39,276 bases of DNA from Chthonomonadales bacterium (lineage in GTDB: Bacteria > Armatimonadota > Chthonomonadetes > Chthonomonadales > CAJBBX01): positions 1-39,276 of the forward strand of contig JAAYVH010000078.1 of assembly GCA_012517255.1 (NCBI GenBank), in the 5' to 3' direction. Made by a program: the position numbers and the translations under genes. Numbering within the stretch: position 1 is the stretch's first letter; every line of letters begins with the position of its first letter. Shown piece by piece: positions 27,527-35,548 of the stretch. Below the pieces are notes generated by a model. The model had not been told where the DNA came from. It saw only the letters and a list, made by a program, of their open reading frames with translations, and did no database searches.

Positions 27527-28323
27527 AGCAGCTCCTCCGCGTCAAAGACGGGCCCATCGTGGCACGCCCGAACGTAGGCAAAGCCATCCGCCTCGTTGGG
27601 ATCGCGCACTTTCACGACACAGCCCATGCAGACGCCGGTTCCGCACGGCATCACGGTCTCGAGCGACACGCGGCACGGGATACGCTGGGCCACACAGAAC
27701 TCAGCCACGGCGCGCAGCATTGGCTCCGGCCCGCATGCGTATACGGCGCATCTCTGGGCGTCCCCGACGACCTCGCGGAGCTCGTCCATCACAGTTCCGT
27801 GTCGGCCCGCGCTGCCGTCATCGGTGGTGACACGAACCTCTACGCCGAGAGCCAGAAAGTCGCCGGTGGCCACGAGATGGTGCGAGGTTCGGGCTCCGTT
27901 GATCACCACGAGCCGGCGCGTTTCGGGCTTGCCCAGGGCTGTCTTGGCCAGCAGGTGCAGCGGCGGCGCCCCGACGCCTCCTGCGACGAGGACGTGAGGT
28001 CCGGCGATGTCCTCCATCAGCGTGAACGTGTTCCCCAGCGGCCCCACAACGGAGAGGGTGTCCCCGGCACGAAGGGCAGCCATGCCAGTGGTGAAGGCGC
28101 CGCGAGCGGCATAGACAACGTCGAAGCACCCAGCGGCGGGCTCGACGTCATGGATGCTGAAGGGACGCCGCATCAGCGGTCCGAAGCCGTCGCCGTACAG
28201 CACGTGCACAAACTGCCCCGGCCCGGCATGCGCGGCGATCGCCGGCGCGTGCAGGCGCAAGCGGTAGATGCCGTCGTTCTCAGAGGCGTTCTGAAGGATG
28301 CGAGCTTCAATCTGGCAGGGCAT
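27517..28323 (-). CDS. pyrK: Dihydroorotate dehydrogenase electron-transfer subunit
   Basis: An iron-sulfur flavoprotein of the ferredoxin-reductase family that takes electrons from PyrD to NAD. The 268-residue protein has a beta-barrel FAD domain (RRPFSIHDVEPA), a nucleotide-binding domain (VAGGVGAPPLHLLAK) and a C-terminal [2Fe-2S] loop CGTGVCMGCVVKV with the fourth ligand in ACHDGPVF. The ATG at 28321-28323 has only a weak ribosome binding site. It is the first gene of the four-gene minus-strand operon; a hairpin at 28343-28374 lies right before it and could attenuate expression. Confidence 0.94.
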   Translation of the reverse strand: MPCQIEARILQNASENDGIYRLRLHAPAIAAHAGPGQFVHVLYGDGFGPLMRRPFSIHDVEPAAGCFDVVYAARGAFTTGMAALRAGDTLSVVGPLGNTFTLMEDIAGPHVLVAGGVGAPPLHLLAKTALGKPETRRLVVINGARTSHHLVATGDFLALGVEVRVTTDDGSAGRHGTVMDELREVVGDAQRCAVYACGPEPMLRAVAEFCVAQRIPCRVSLETVMPCGTGVCMGCVVKVRDPNEADGFAYVRACHDGPVFDAEELLWD

Positions 28324-28342
28324 AGATGGGTCCGATGGATCG

Positions 28343-28374
28343 TGTGGGGGCGAACCGATAGGCTGGCCCCCGCA
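28343..28374 (-). terminator. Hairpin between fucosidase gene and pyrK
   Basis: A near-perfect 9-bp stem (TGTGGGGGC, 28343-28351; GCCCCCGCA, 28366-28374, one non-Watson-Crick pair) with a 14-nt loop sits in the 98-nt gap between the end of the fucosidase gene and the start of pyrK. It may terminate the fucosidase transcript, or act as a leader element of the pyr operon; only 19 nt separate it from the pyrK start. Confidence 0.5.
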
Positions 28375-28421
28375 CGAGTCGGTTACATGCTACCCGACTG
28401 AGCCTCGAAGCCCGTGCGGTC

Positions 28422-29669
28422 CTACGCCCAGGGATCTTCGTCAATCAGAACGTATCCCGCACCAAGGGCCTGCCTCGGCTCGCCTGTGAACTCAAGCTCA
28501 ATGGGGGTACTGATCGGGCTCGGCGGCGTTGCGGGCAGTCCGCGGAGGACCAGTCGATCACGAATCTGCTCCACGCGCAGCTCGGGTCCGTTCACGATTC
28601 TGGCCCGGGTGATTCTGCAGACGAGACCGCCGATGGCAAGCTCCGTACCGGGCCACCGGTTGCAGTGGAAGTACAGCCGGTCACCCTTTCTCGTGAAGGC
28701 TCCGGTGATCATCCACTCCTGATGGACCGGATCGGTGGCGTCGTAGATGGTGTCGCCATAGGCCGCCATCCAATCGCCGACCTCGTCGAGCACCCTGTCG
28801 CACGGAGGCGGAACATCGCCTTCGGGCGTCGGACCGATGTTCAAGAGCAGGTTGCCGCCTCCGGCAGCGCACTGCCGCAACATCGCCACGACGTCCCACG
28901 CGGTCTTCCATTTCTGGTCTATGGGAGTGTAGCCCCATGACTCGTTGAAGGTCATGCATGCTTCCCACATGCGCCCTCCCTGTTCGGGAGTGATGTGCTG
29001 TTCGGGGGTGCCGAAGTCCTCGGGGAGCTGTGACCGGTTGTTAATGATGATGTCCGGCTGAAGTTCCCGGACCATTCTGTTCATCCTCGCGGATTCCCAG
29101 CCTTCGGCATCGAGGGGCCATGAGACGTCGTACCACATGATGTCGAGCTTGCCATAGTTGGTGCAGAGCTCCCGCACCTGACCGTGGATGTAGTCGACGA
29201 AGCGTCGCCGCGCGGCTTCGTCCTTCTTGCATGCGGCGCCGTCCGGATGATGCCAGTCCATCATGCTGTAGTAGAAGCCCACCCTGAGACCTTCGGATCG
29301 AGCCGCCTCGACGTATTCGGCCACAAGGTCCCTGCCCGGGCCGTGCTTGGGTGCGCAGTAGTCCGTCAGGGCGGAGTTGAAGAGACAGAAGCCTTCGTGA
29401 TGCTTGGTTGTCATCACCATGTAGCGCATGCCCGCGCGCTTCGCAAGCTTGGCCCATTCGCGGATGCATCCGGGACGGGGCTTCCATGTGTCGGCAAGAG
29501 GTTCGTACTCTGCCAGGGGGATGCGCTCGCGGTTCATGACCCATTCATGACGACCAAGCTGTGAGTACAGACCCCAGTGGATGAACATGCCAAACCGGGC
29601 AGCGCGGAACCAGGCGAGGCGACGCTCGCGATCCTGCTCTTCGGGAGTGAGTGTACGGTCAGTCGTCAT
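28422..29669 (-). CDS. Alpha-L-fucosidase (GH29)
   Basis: A retaining glycosidase releasing alpha-linked L-fucose. The 415-residue protein carries RFGMFIHWGLYSQLG, GMRYMVMTTKHHEGFCLFNS and KLDIMWYDVSWPL, where Asp181 is the predicted nucleophile. NIGPTPEGDVP closes the catalytic barrel, and a C-terminal beta domain (residues of about 335-415) follows. No signal peptide is present, so it would act inside the cell on imported oligosaccharides. The start at 29669 is favoured by AAAGGAG 7 nt before it; in-frame upstream codons would add an unrelated leader. It is divergent from the LTxxQ-like gene at 29821. Confidence 0.92.
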   Translation of the reverse strand: MTTDRTLTPEEQDRERRLAWFRAARFGMFIHWGLYSQLGRHEWVMNRERIPLAEYEPLADTWKPRPGCIREWAKLAKRAGMRYMVMTTKHHEGFCLFNSALTDYCAPKHGPGRDLVAEYVEAARSEGLRVGFYYSMMDWHHPDGAACKKDEAARRRFVDYIHGQVRELCTNYGKLDIMWYDVSWPLDAEGWESARMNRMVRELQPDIIINNRSQLPEDFGTPEQHITPEQGGRMWEACMTFNESWGYTPIDQKWKTAWDVVAMLRQCAAGGGNLLLNIGPTPEGDVPPPCDRVLDEVGDWMAAYGDTIYDATDPVHQEWMITGAFTRKGDRLYFHCNRWPGTELAIGGLVCRITRARIVNGPELRVEQIRDRLVLRGLPATPPSPISTPIELEFTGEPRQALGAGYVLIDEDPWA

Positions 29670-29780
29670 CAGAAGCTCCTTTGTTGGTAGTGGCATCCAT
29701 GCATTCGGCACTGTCATGCGCATTCCTGCCTGCTCTGTGCGCGTGTCCGGGAGGTAAACCGGTCGGCGCTGCGTAACCCT

Positions 29781-29806
29781 TGGTATCATTCAATGCACGG
29801 CGTGCA
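29781..29806 (+). promoter_or_regulatory. Extended -10 promoter and palindrome before the LTxxQ-like gene
   Basis: TGGTATCAT (29781-29789) fits an extended -10 element. Just downstream, at the expected transcript start, is a perfect 6-1-6 dyad TGCACG-G-CGTGCA (29794-29806). GGGAGG follows, 8 nt or so before ATG 29821. The dyad could be an operator. No -35 hexamer is recognisable. Confidence 0.4.
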
Positions 29807-29820
29807 AGGGAGGCATCACG

Positions 29821-30499
29821 ATGGCTGAGAAGGGCTACGGAAACGGCGCTGTTCTCATGGCGGTCTTGCTCGGGATCGTCATCGGTGCGGTCGGGGGGTT
29901 CTACCTGCGGTTCTGGAATGAGCCCGAGCGCCCGGTCACCATGGCGGGCGGAGGCGAAGCCGCGACCCCCATGGGAGGTGCGGGCGGAGGCCGACCAGGA
30001 ACGACAGGTCCGGCGATGGGAGGCATGGCCGGACCCGCATCGAGCGGCATGGAGCTTGCGCGCGTGGTGCGCAATCTCGCAGTGATTCAGAAGGTCCAGA
30101 ACCAGGGCCTGACGCGCGAGCAGGCGCGCGACATTCTGCCGATTCTGAAGGCCCTGAAGGACGCGGAGAAGCTGCCTGACGCTGAAGCGTCAGCGAGGCT
30201 GACCGAGATCGACAAGATGCTCACGCAGGGTCAGAGGGATGCACTTGCAGCGATGGTGCCCTTCCGGGGCGGAGGTGGTCGCCAGGGAGCGGGGCCTGCC
30301 CCTGCTGCCGGCGCATCGGGCCCGCCGTCGCGCCCGATGGCAGGTTCCTTGATGCAGGCAGCAGGGGGCGGCGCTCCCAGTCGAGGCGGGCCGGGCGGTA
30401 TGATGGGCGGGGGGCGATCCCGAGCGGCCGTTCGCGAGCGAGCGAAACGCGGCTGCCCTCGACGACCTCATCGGTGCAGCGGAGGTGCTCGCTCGCTGA
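29821..30499 (+). pseudogene. Membrane-anchored LTxxQ-like protein with apparent frameshift
   Basis: The frame opening at ATG 29821 encodes one membrane helix (VLMAVLLGIVIGAVGGFYL), a Gly/Met-rich linker, a helical section with LTREQARDILP and LTQGQRDALAAM (LTxxQ-type motifs), and another Gly-rich part. At the G-run 30409-30414 the sequence changes to Arg-rich, unlike the rest, and would run on to 30687 antisense to the GH116 gene. Skipping one G restores a sensible C-terminus (DPERPFASERNAAALDDLIG) ending at TGA 30497-30499, 10 nt before a perfect terminator hairpin. I conclude that one G was gained, by mutation, slippage or sequencing error. Function of the intact protein is unknown, possibly envelope stress. 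Confidence 0.65.
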
Positions 30500-30509
30500 T
30501 GCCGGTTGG

Positions 30510-30549
30510 CCGGAGCGCTGGGCGAGATCTCGGGTCCTCAGCGCTCCGG
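30510..30549. terminator. Bidirectional terminator hairpin
   Basis: A perfect 11-bp inverted repeat (CCGGAGCGCTG, 30510-30520; CAGCGCTCCGG, 30539-30549) with an 18-nt loop lies between the restored end of the LTxxQ-like gene (30499) and the stop of the convergent GH116 gene (30560). Its placement right after 30499 supports that stop as the true gene end. Confidence 0.7.
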
Positions 30550-30559
30550 TCCGTAGAGG

Positions 30560-33130
30560 TCAGGGCATCACTTCCAATACATCACCGGCCGCGAGCCGGA
30601 TCGAACGGCCAAAGTGCAGCTCGCCGTCTCGGGCGCTGCACGGGAGAGGCGCCGCGTTGTGGAGCGCTCGCACAGGTTGCTGGGTAACGCCGTCGATGGC
30701 AAGCGCCTCGATTGGGACGCTGCCCCAAAGGATCGAGAGGCGAGCCGTGGCGCCTGTGATCTCCACCGTACCCCAGGCGGATCCCGCCGTGAAGAAGCAT
30801 CGGAACGCCCCGGCCTCGCAGCGCGGCGCGAACCGGAGCAGTCCTCGCGAAGCGTCGAAGTGGTAGCCGCTGAGCGCGAGGATCAGGCTCCATGACGACA
30901 TGGCTCGCGCGTAGTGGTGCCCGCATTCCGGCTCATTCCAGGGATTGCGCTTGAGCCCGTCGTGGCGGCTCCGAACGCCGCGCACAATCTCCAACCCTTC
31001 GTCCACCAGGCCCTCGTAGATCATGTGGGCTGCCACCTGGTACTCGATGCCGGTCCACACCTCATCGGCGTAGGGGAAGGGATAGGCGGGCCTTCCGCCG
31101 TTCGGCCAGGTACACAGCAGGAGGCCTGCCTCGTCATTGACCGCATAGACACGCTGAACCGAGTGATGGTCGCGCAGATCGCGGCGGAAGTTGTTGGAGT
31201 GGATAGCCGCGAGGGTTTTGACCACGGTCTCCGGAGGGAGCAAGTCGCCGAGGCCGACCACCCGGGCGAACCACTGACCGAGCATTTGATCCGAGAGGCA
31301 GCCGCGTCCATGTTGATAGCGCGGGTAGACGGGCGAGGCCGGGTCGAGGCGGCCGCTTGCGAGAGGCTTCGACGGTTCGAGCACGATCTGATCATAGTAC
31401 GAACCGTTCCAGATTAGCTCTACGAGACGTGCGCGCCCGGACTCGTAGACGGCGCGATAGCGCTCGGCCCTAGCCAGATCTCCCAGCGCTCGCGCCATCT
31501 CCTCTGCTGCGCGGAGCGCGCCAAGGTAGAGCGTGCCCATCATGCTGTTGGGGCCATAGAACTCGATGTCGTAGGTGTTGTGCTGCTCGCCTTCCATGAC
31601 GCCATCCTGATCGGCGTCCCATCCCCCAGGCCGCCACGCATGCTCGAGAGCTTTGACAACGGCTGGCCACACGCTGGTCAGGAACTCGCGGTCCCCGCAC
31701 TGAAGCCATTCTCGGTAGGCCTTCATGACGGTGCCCATTTGTCCGTCTGCAGCGGGCTTGAAGTCCCAAAGCTGACCGCACAGGGGGAGCAGGGTGCGGA
31801 ACGCCATGTCTCCGGTCTCGCGGGTGTTGTGGAGGAAGTCGGTCTGGCGCATGGTTCGCTCGAGCGCAGGAAACAGGAACGCCACCGCCTGCTCGTAGTT
31901 CCACACATGCGTGCAGTTCATGGGGCAGCAACCCACGTTGTCGTTGCAGCCTTCGAAGCCGACGAACCGCCCGTCCTCTGTGCGCAGACAGGTGGTGGTG
32001 CGCATGGTGGAGGCATTGGCCGAAGCTGCGTCCAGAACCTCGAGCGGCAGCGTGCTGCTGAACAATGCGCTGGCAAACTGCTGGGTCTCCGATGCCAGGC
32101 GTGCCAGGTTGCGTCCAACGTAGCCGGCGACGTCCCAGGCGTCGGACCACTGCGTGGCATACCAGTTGCCGATCCTCTTCTCGCGCACGGCCTCTTCAGA
32201 GTTCCAGACATTGCGCAGGTTGGGGAAGCGCCACGTGATGAGCAGCGGTATTTCGATGGTTGCGCCGGGCGCGATCCTTGCGTGCACAGCCAGCGATGCG
32301 ACGTCGGACTGACCGTCGGGTGAGAGCTCCGGCTCGGGGCCGTTGGGCAGAAGGCCCTGAGATCGAAACATGTCCCAGAAGCTCTGCACATCGTCCCACC
32401 AGCCTGCGCGTTCCCAGCGGGTCAGGAAGCTGACGTCCGTGGCGGTAGTTGCTACGGCCATCGTGCCAGCCTGGGGGTGGGATGGCTCGTACTTCTCGGA
32501 TGTCATCGCAATGCCCCGGATGACGCCGTCGTCCTGCCACCGGTTCAGATTCCGGCCGAGCTGAGGATGGTGGCGATTGCCGGGCGCCGAGGTGCCGTCG
32601 AGCCCGACGGCGTTCAGCATACTCAAGCAGAGGGCCACGTTCACCGGAGCGTCCTCGGGGTTCCGCAGGCGCCAGTTGAAGACCGCAACGGGTATGCCGC
32701 TGTCGAGGTCGTTCATCGGTATGAAGGGGTTGAACGCCTCGAGTGTAACCTCCAGGGGCAAGACCGCGTCGGAGAAGGTAAGTCGCGCAAGCGGATATGC
32801 CCCTAGAAAGACGACCTCGTCGAGACGCGGAAGGCCGCTGACCAGCCCTGTGGGGAGGCCGCCTCCAGACTCGTATGGCGGCAGCAATCGGCGCTCCAAG
32901 ACGCGGCAGACAGGTTCACATCCGTCCTTGACGGCGCGAATGGCAAAGAACGTGTAGGGAAGATGGCGTCCCTTGGCAGGCCTGTTGAAGACCTCCCAGT
33001 CGCGCAGATTGCCGCGCCCTCCCAGGGAGACGGTGCCCGTGCCTATGCCGCCGAGAGGGAAGGCGATCTGGCGCAGACTCTCGGCGGTGAAGATGCGGGC
33101 CTTGGGTTCGATGTGAGTCCAGTCGAACAT
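30560..33130 (-). CDS. GH116 family glycosidase (GBA2-like)
   Basis: An 856-residue enzyme of the family containing bacterial beta-glucosidases/xylosidases and the human bile-acid beta-glucosidase GBA2. The N-terminal beta-sandwich opens IAFPLGGIGTGTVSLGGRGNLRDWEVFNRP. The (alpha/alpha)6 catalytic domain follows, with WNYEQAVAFLFPALERTMR, EGEQHNTYDIEFYGPNSMMG (region of the nucleophile Glu, about residue 515), LSDQMLGQWFARVVGL (candidate acid/base Asp, about residue 610) and YADEVWTGIEYQVAAHMI. No signal peptide is visible, so it is likely cytoplasmic and works on imported glycosides. AGGAG is 7 nt before the ATG. It is divergent from the moxR operon and converges on the frameshifted gene. 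Confidence 0.92.
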   Translation of the reverse strand: MFDWTHIEPKARIFTAESLRQIAFPLGGIGTGTVSLGGRGNLRDWEVFNRPAKGRHLPYTFFAIRAVKDGCEPVCRVLERRLLPPYESGGGLPTGLVSGLPRLDEVVFLGAYPLARLTFSDAVLPLEVTLEAFNPFIPMNDLDSGIPVAVFNWRLRNPEDAPVNVALCLSMLNAVGLDGTSAPGNRHHPQLGRNLNRWQDDGVIRGIAMTSEKYEPSHPQAGTMAVATTATDVSFLTRWERAGWWDDVQSFWDMFRSQGLLPNGPEPELSPDGQSDVASLAVHARIAPGATIEIPLLITWRFPNLRNVWNSEEAVREKRIGNWYATQWSDAWDVAGYVGRNLARLASETQQFASALFSSTLPLEVLDAASANASTMRTTTCLRTEDGRFVGFEGCNDNVGCCPMNCTHVWNYEQAVAFLFPALERTMRQTDFLHNTRETGDMAFRTLLPLCGQLWDFKPAADGQMGTVMKAYREWLQCGDREFLTSVWPAVVKALEHAWRPGGWDADQDGVMEGEQHNTYDIEFYGPNSMMGTLYLGALRAAEEMARALGDLARAERYRAVYESGRARLVELIWNGSYYDQIVLEPSKPLASGRLDPASPVYPRYQHGRGCLSDQMLGQWFARVVGLGDLLPPETVVKTLAAIHSNNFRRDLRDHHSVQRVYAVNDEAGLLLCTWPNGGRPAYPFPYADEVWTGIEYQVAAHMIYEGLVDEGLEIVRGVRSRHDGLKRNPWNEPECGHHYARAMSSWSLILALSGYHFDASRGLLRFAPRCEAGAFRCFFTAGSAWGTVEITGATARLSILWGSVPIEALAIDGVTQQPVRALHNAAPLPCSARDGELHFGRSIRLAAGDVLEVMP

Positions 33131-33343
33131 GGCGAACTCCTAGTTCCGTGACGGCCATGGGAGCCGCCAGCGGAGAGCGGGGCAGACCACAGCGTCACCA
33201 AGATGCATGACGAGAAGCAACGATGGTACCGGCGAACTGATCTTTCGTCGAGCGTATGACGGAATCCTGTCACCGGTCTGCGTATGATGTAGTGTTGTCG
33301 CCGGAGGGTTATGAGATATCGCAGTGATGGAGGAGGCTGATCA

Positions 33344-34291
33344 TTGAGTACGGACGCGCTGGCAGACAAGGCGCGACAGGTCGTGGCTTCGGTCGAGAAG
33401 GCAATCGTAGGTAAGCGCGCCACTGTTGAAGAGGCCCTGGCGGCGCTGCTTGCCGACGGGCATCTGCTAATCGAAGACATTCCCGGCGTGGGCAAGACGA
33501 CTCTGGCGAAGGCGCTGGCGCGGTCCCTCGGATGCGAGTTCCGCCGGATCCAGTTCACGCCTGACCTGCTCCCTTCGGATGTGTCCGGCACCTCGGTCTT
33601 CAACCAGAAGAAGGTGGAGTTCGAGTTTCGCCCCGGTCCGGTATTCGCCAATGTCGTCCTTGCGGACGAGATCAACAGGGCCACGCCCAAGACGCAGTCG
33701 GCGCTGCTGGAGTGCATGGAAGAGCGTCAGGTGACGGTGGACGGGGAAACCTACCATCTCCCAACGCCCTTCTTCGTCATCGCTACGCAGAACAATATCG
33801 AGCTGTCGGGCACCTATCCCCTGCCTGAGGCTCAGTTGGACCGCTTCATTGCCCGGATTTCGGTGGGATATCCGGGGCGTGAAGACGAGTTGCGGATCAT
33901 GACCAGTCAGACCCATGCCCGACCGGTGGATTCCATCGTGCCCGTCATGTCGGCGTCGGAGGTGGTCGCCCTGCAGAGCGCGGTGCGCGATGTGAAGGTG
34001 GCCGAATGCCTGCAGCAGTACATCGTTGACATTGTGTCGGCTACACGCTCCCTTCCGACGGTGGCTCTTGGCGCCAGTCCTCGAGGTTCCCTTGCCTTGC
34101 TGTACCTCAGTCAGGCAAGAGCACTGTTAGCAGGGCGGCCATATGTGACGCCCGACGACATTAAGGCCTGCGCCGTCAGCGCGCTGGCGCATCGCATCAT
34201 TGTTCGACCTGAGTACAGAGTGAAGGGCACGCAGGGGCGGCATTGCGTCGAGGACGTCCTGACGCGTGTGCCGGTGCCCGTGGGACCGTAG
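33344..34291 (+). CDS. MoxR-family AAA+ ATPase
   Basis: A 315-residue ATPase of the MoxR group, chaperone-like proteins thought to help assemble or activate partner complexes. Walker A is IEDIPGVGKTTLAKAL (Lys51), Walker B VVLADEINRA (Asp108, Glu109), sensor 1 FFVIATQNN, and the arginine-finger region LPEAQLDRFIARISVGYPG; the C-terminal lid has SPRGSLALLYLSQARALLAGRPYVTPDDI. It begins with TTG at 33344, supported by GGAGGAGG (33329-33336) 7 nt upstream. It leads the cluster MoxR - DUF58 - transglutaminase, a widespread arrangement in bacteria. Confidence 0.94.
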   Translation: MSTDALADKARQVVASVEKAIVGKRATVEEALAALLADGHLLIEDIPGVGKTTLAKALARSLGCEFRRIQFTPDLLPSDVSGTSVFNQKKVEFEFRPGPVFANVVLADEINRATPKTQSALLECMEERQVTVDGETYHLPTPFFVIATQNNIELSGTYPLPEAQLDRFIARISVGYPGREDELRIMTSQTHARPVDSIVPVMSASEVVALQSAVRDVKVAECLQQYIVDIVSATRSLPTVALGASPRGSLALLYLSQARALLAGRPYVTPDDIKACAVSALAHRIIVRPEYRVKGTQGRHCVEDVLTRVPVPVGP

Positions 34292-34312
34292 CGCGAGGGC
34301 CCGGAACCCAAG

Positions 34313-35548
34313 ATGGCTCAGGTTAAGTTCACGGCGCTCCTTACTACCGCTCTGTTTCTGATCGCGGCGGGCACGGTCTCCAACGGGTGGCAGATGTACT
34401 TCATGGCGGCGGTCATACTGTCGCTGCCCGCGGCGTCCTATCTGGTGGGGCGCCTCACGTTGCGCGGTCTCAGGGCTCGACGCGAGCTGCCGTCGCCCGC
34501 GTGGGCGGGCGACGTCGTGCCATTTCGGCTCACGGTGACAGCCGAGGGACGCTGGCCACGAATGTTCATGCAGGTGACCGATGATCTGCCGAAATGGCTC
34601 CGGAGGGCGGAGGACATCGAGCCTACGCTCGACTTCGCGGTGAGCGGCGAAGCTCGCGCCGAGTACGGCGTGGAGACGCTGAAGCGCGGAGTCTACACGC
34701 TGTCCACGGTATCGGTGAGCGCTGCCGATCCTCTCGGTCTGTTCCGCTTCAAGAAGACTCTCGCTGCACCTGGGGAACTGACCGTCTATCCGGTACCCGA
34801 GGAGATCCCGGGCCTGGCCATCTCCGGTGCAGAGCGCTACGGGTTTCGGGATCTGCCGTTCACGGCGGCCCGCGGAAGCGGCGTGGACATGGACGGGGTA
34901 CGGGAGTACGTTCCCGGCGATCCGCTCCGGCGAATGCACTGGAAGACGGTTGCACGCACGGGCAATCTCCACGTCATTGAGTTCGAGGAGTCGCGGTCGC
35001 AGACGGTAGTCGTTGTCCTCGACACATTCTTGGGAGGCGACATAGGAACTCCGCCGGACAGCAGCTTCGAGTACCTCGTCCGGACCGCCGCATCTCTGGC
35101 ACAGCGAGCGGTTCGCGACGGCGCCTGCGTTCGCATGGTATGTGGTGAACCGACCGGTATGGATGGCAATCCCGGGCGCGGGACTGAGCATCTGCTCAGC
35201 ATCTATGGCGCGCTCGCACGGAGCGAGGCCCGGTCAGACCGGCGTCTGAGCTCGGTGCTCGCATCACGGCTCGGGGTTCTTCATGCCGGGACGACGGTGA
35301 TCATTCTCACGGCAGATCCGGATCCGTTGCTTGGTGAAGCCATCGCCTCGTACACGGCAGCCGGACTGGCGGTCATCGTGCTCTATGCCGACGGAGGCAG
35401 CTGGCGGTCGGGGCGCGGAACTGCGCCGCGCCGCCCGGAGGATTTCATGATTGGTCTGTTCCGCGCGGGCGCCGAGGTTCTGGTGATGCAGAGGACCGCG
35501 AACATGCGGTTGATGCCGGAGCCAGTGTGGAGTCTCGCCGATGCCTGA
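34313..35548 (+). CDS. DUF58 protein with two N-terminal membrane helices
   Basis: A 411-residue partner of MoxR. Two adjacent hydrophobic spans (LLTTALFLIAAGTVSNG and MYFMAAVILSLPAASYLVG) are followed by a beta-rich domain (RRELPSPAWAGDVVPFRLTVTAEG, SVSAADPLGLFRFKK). The diagnostic DUF58 block comes next, GVREYVPGDPLRRMHWKTVARTGNLHVIEFEESRSQTVVVVLDTF, leading into a von Willebrand A-like fold. Proteins of this kind are membrane-linked and act with MoxR; the exact function is unsettled. It lies 21 nt after moxR and its stop overlaps the next start by 8 bp. Confidence 0.9.
   Translation: MAQVKFTALLTTALFLIAAGTVSNGWQMYFMAAVILSLPAASYLVGRLTLRGLRARRELPSPAWAGDVVPFRLTVTAEGRWPRMFMQVTDDLPKWLRRAEDIEPTLDFAVSGEARAEYGVETLKRGVYTLSTVSVSAADPLGLFRFKKTLAAPGELTVYPVPEEIPGLAISGAERYGFRDLPFTAARGSGVDMDGVREYVPGDPLRRMHWKTVARTGNLHVIEFEESRSQTVVVVLDTFLGGDIGTPPDSSFEYLVRTAASLAQRAVRDGACVRMVCGEPTGMDGNPGRGTEHLLSIYGALARSEARSDRRLSSVLASRLGVLHAGTTVIILTADPDPLLGEAIASYTAAGLAVIVLYADGGSWRSGRGTAPRRPEDFMIGLFRAGAEVLVMQRTANMRLMPEPVWSLADA

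Noticed and set aside
30500-30687. C-terminal continuation of the frame from 29821
   Set aside because: It crosses a terminator hairpin and lies antisense to the GH116 C-terminus; the alternative frame ending at 30499 is a better gene end.
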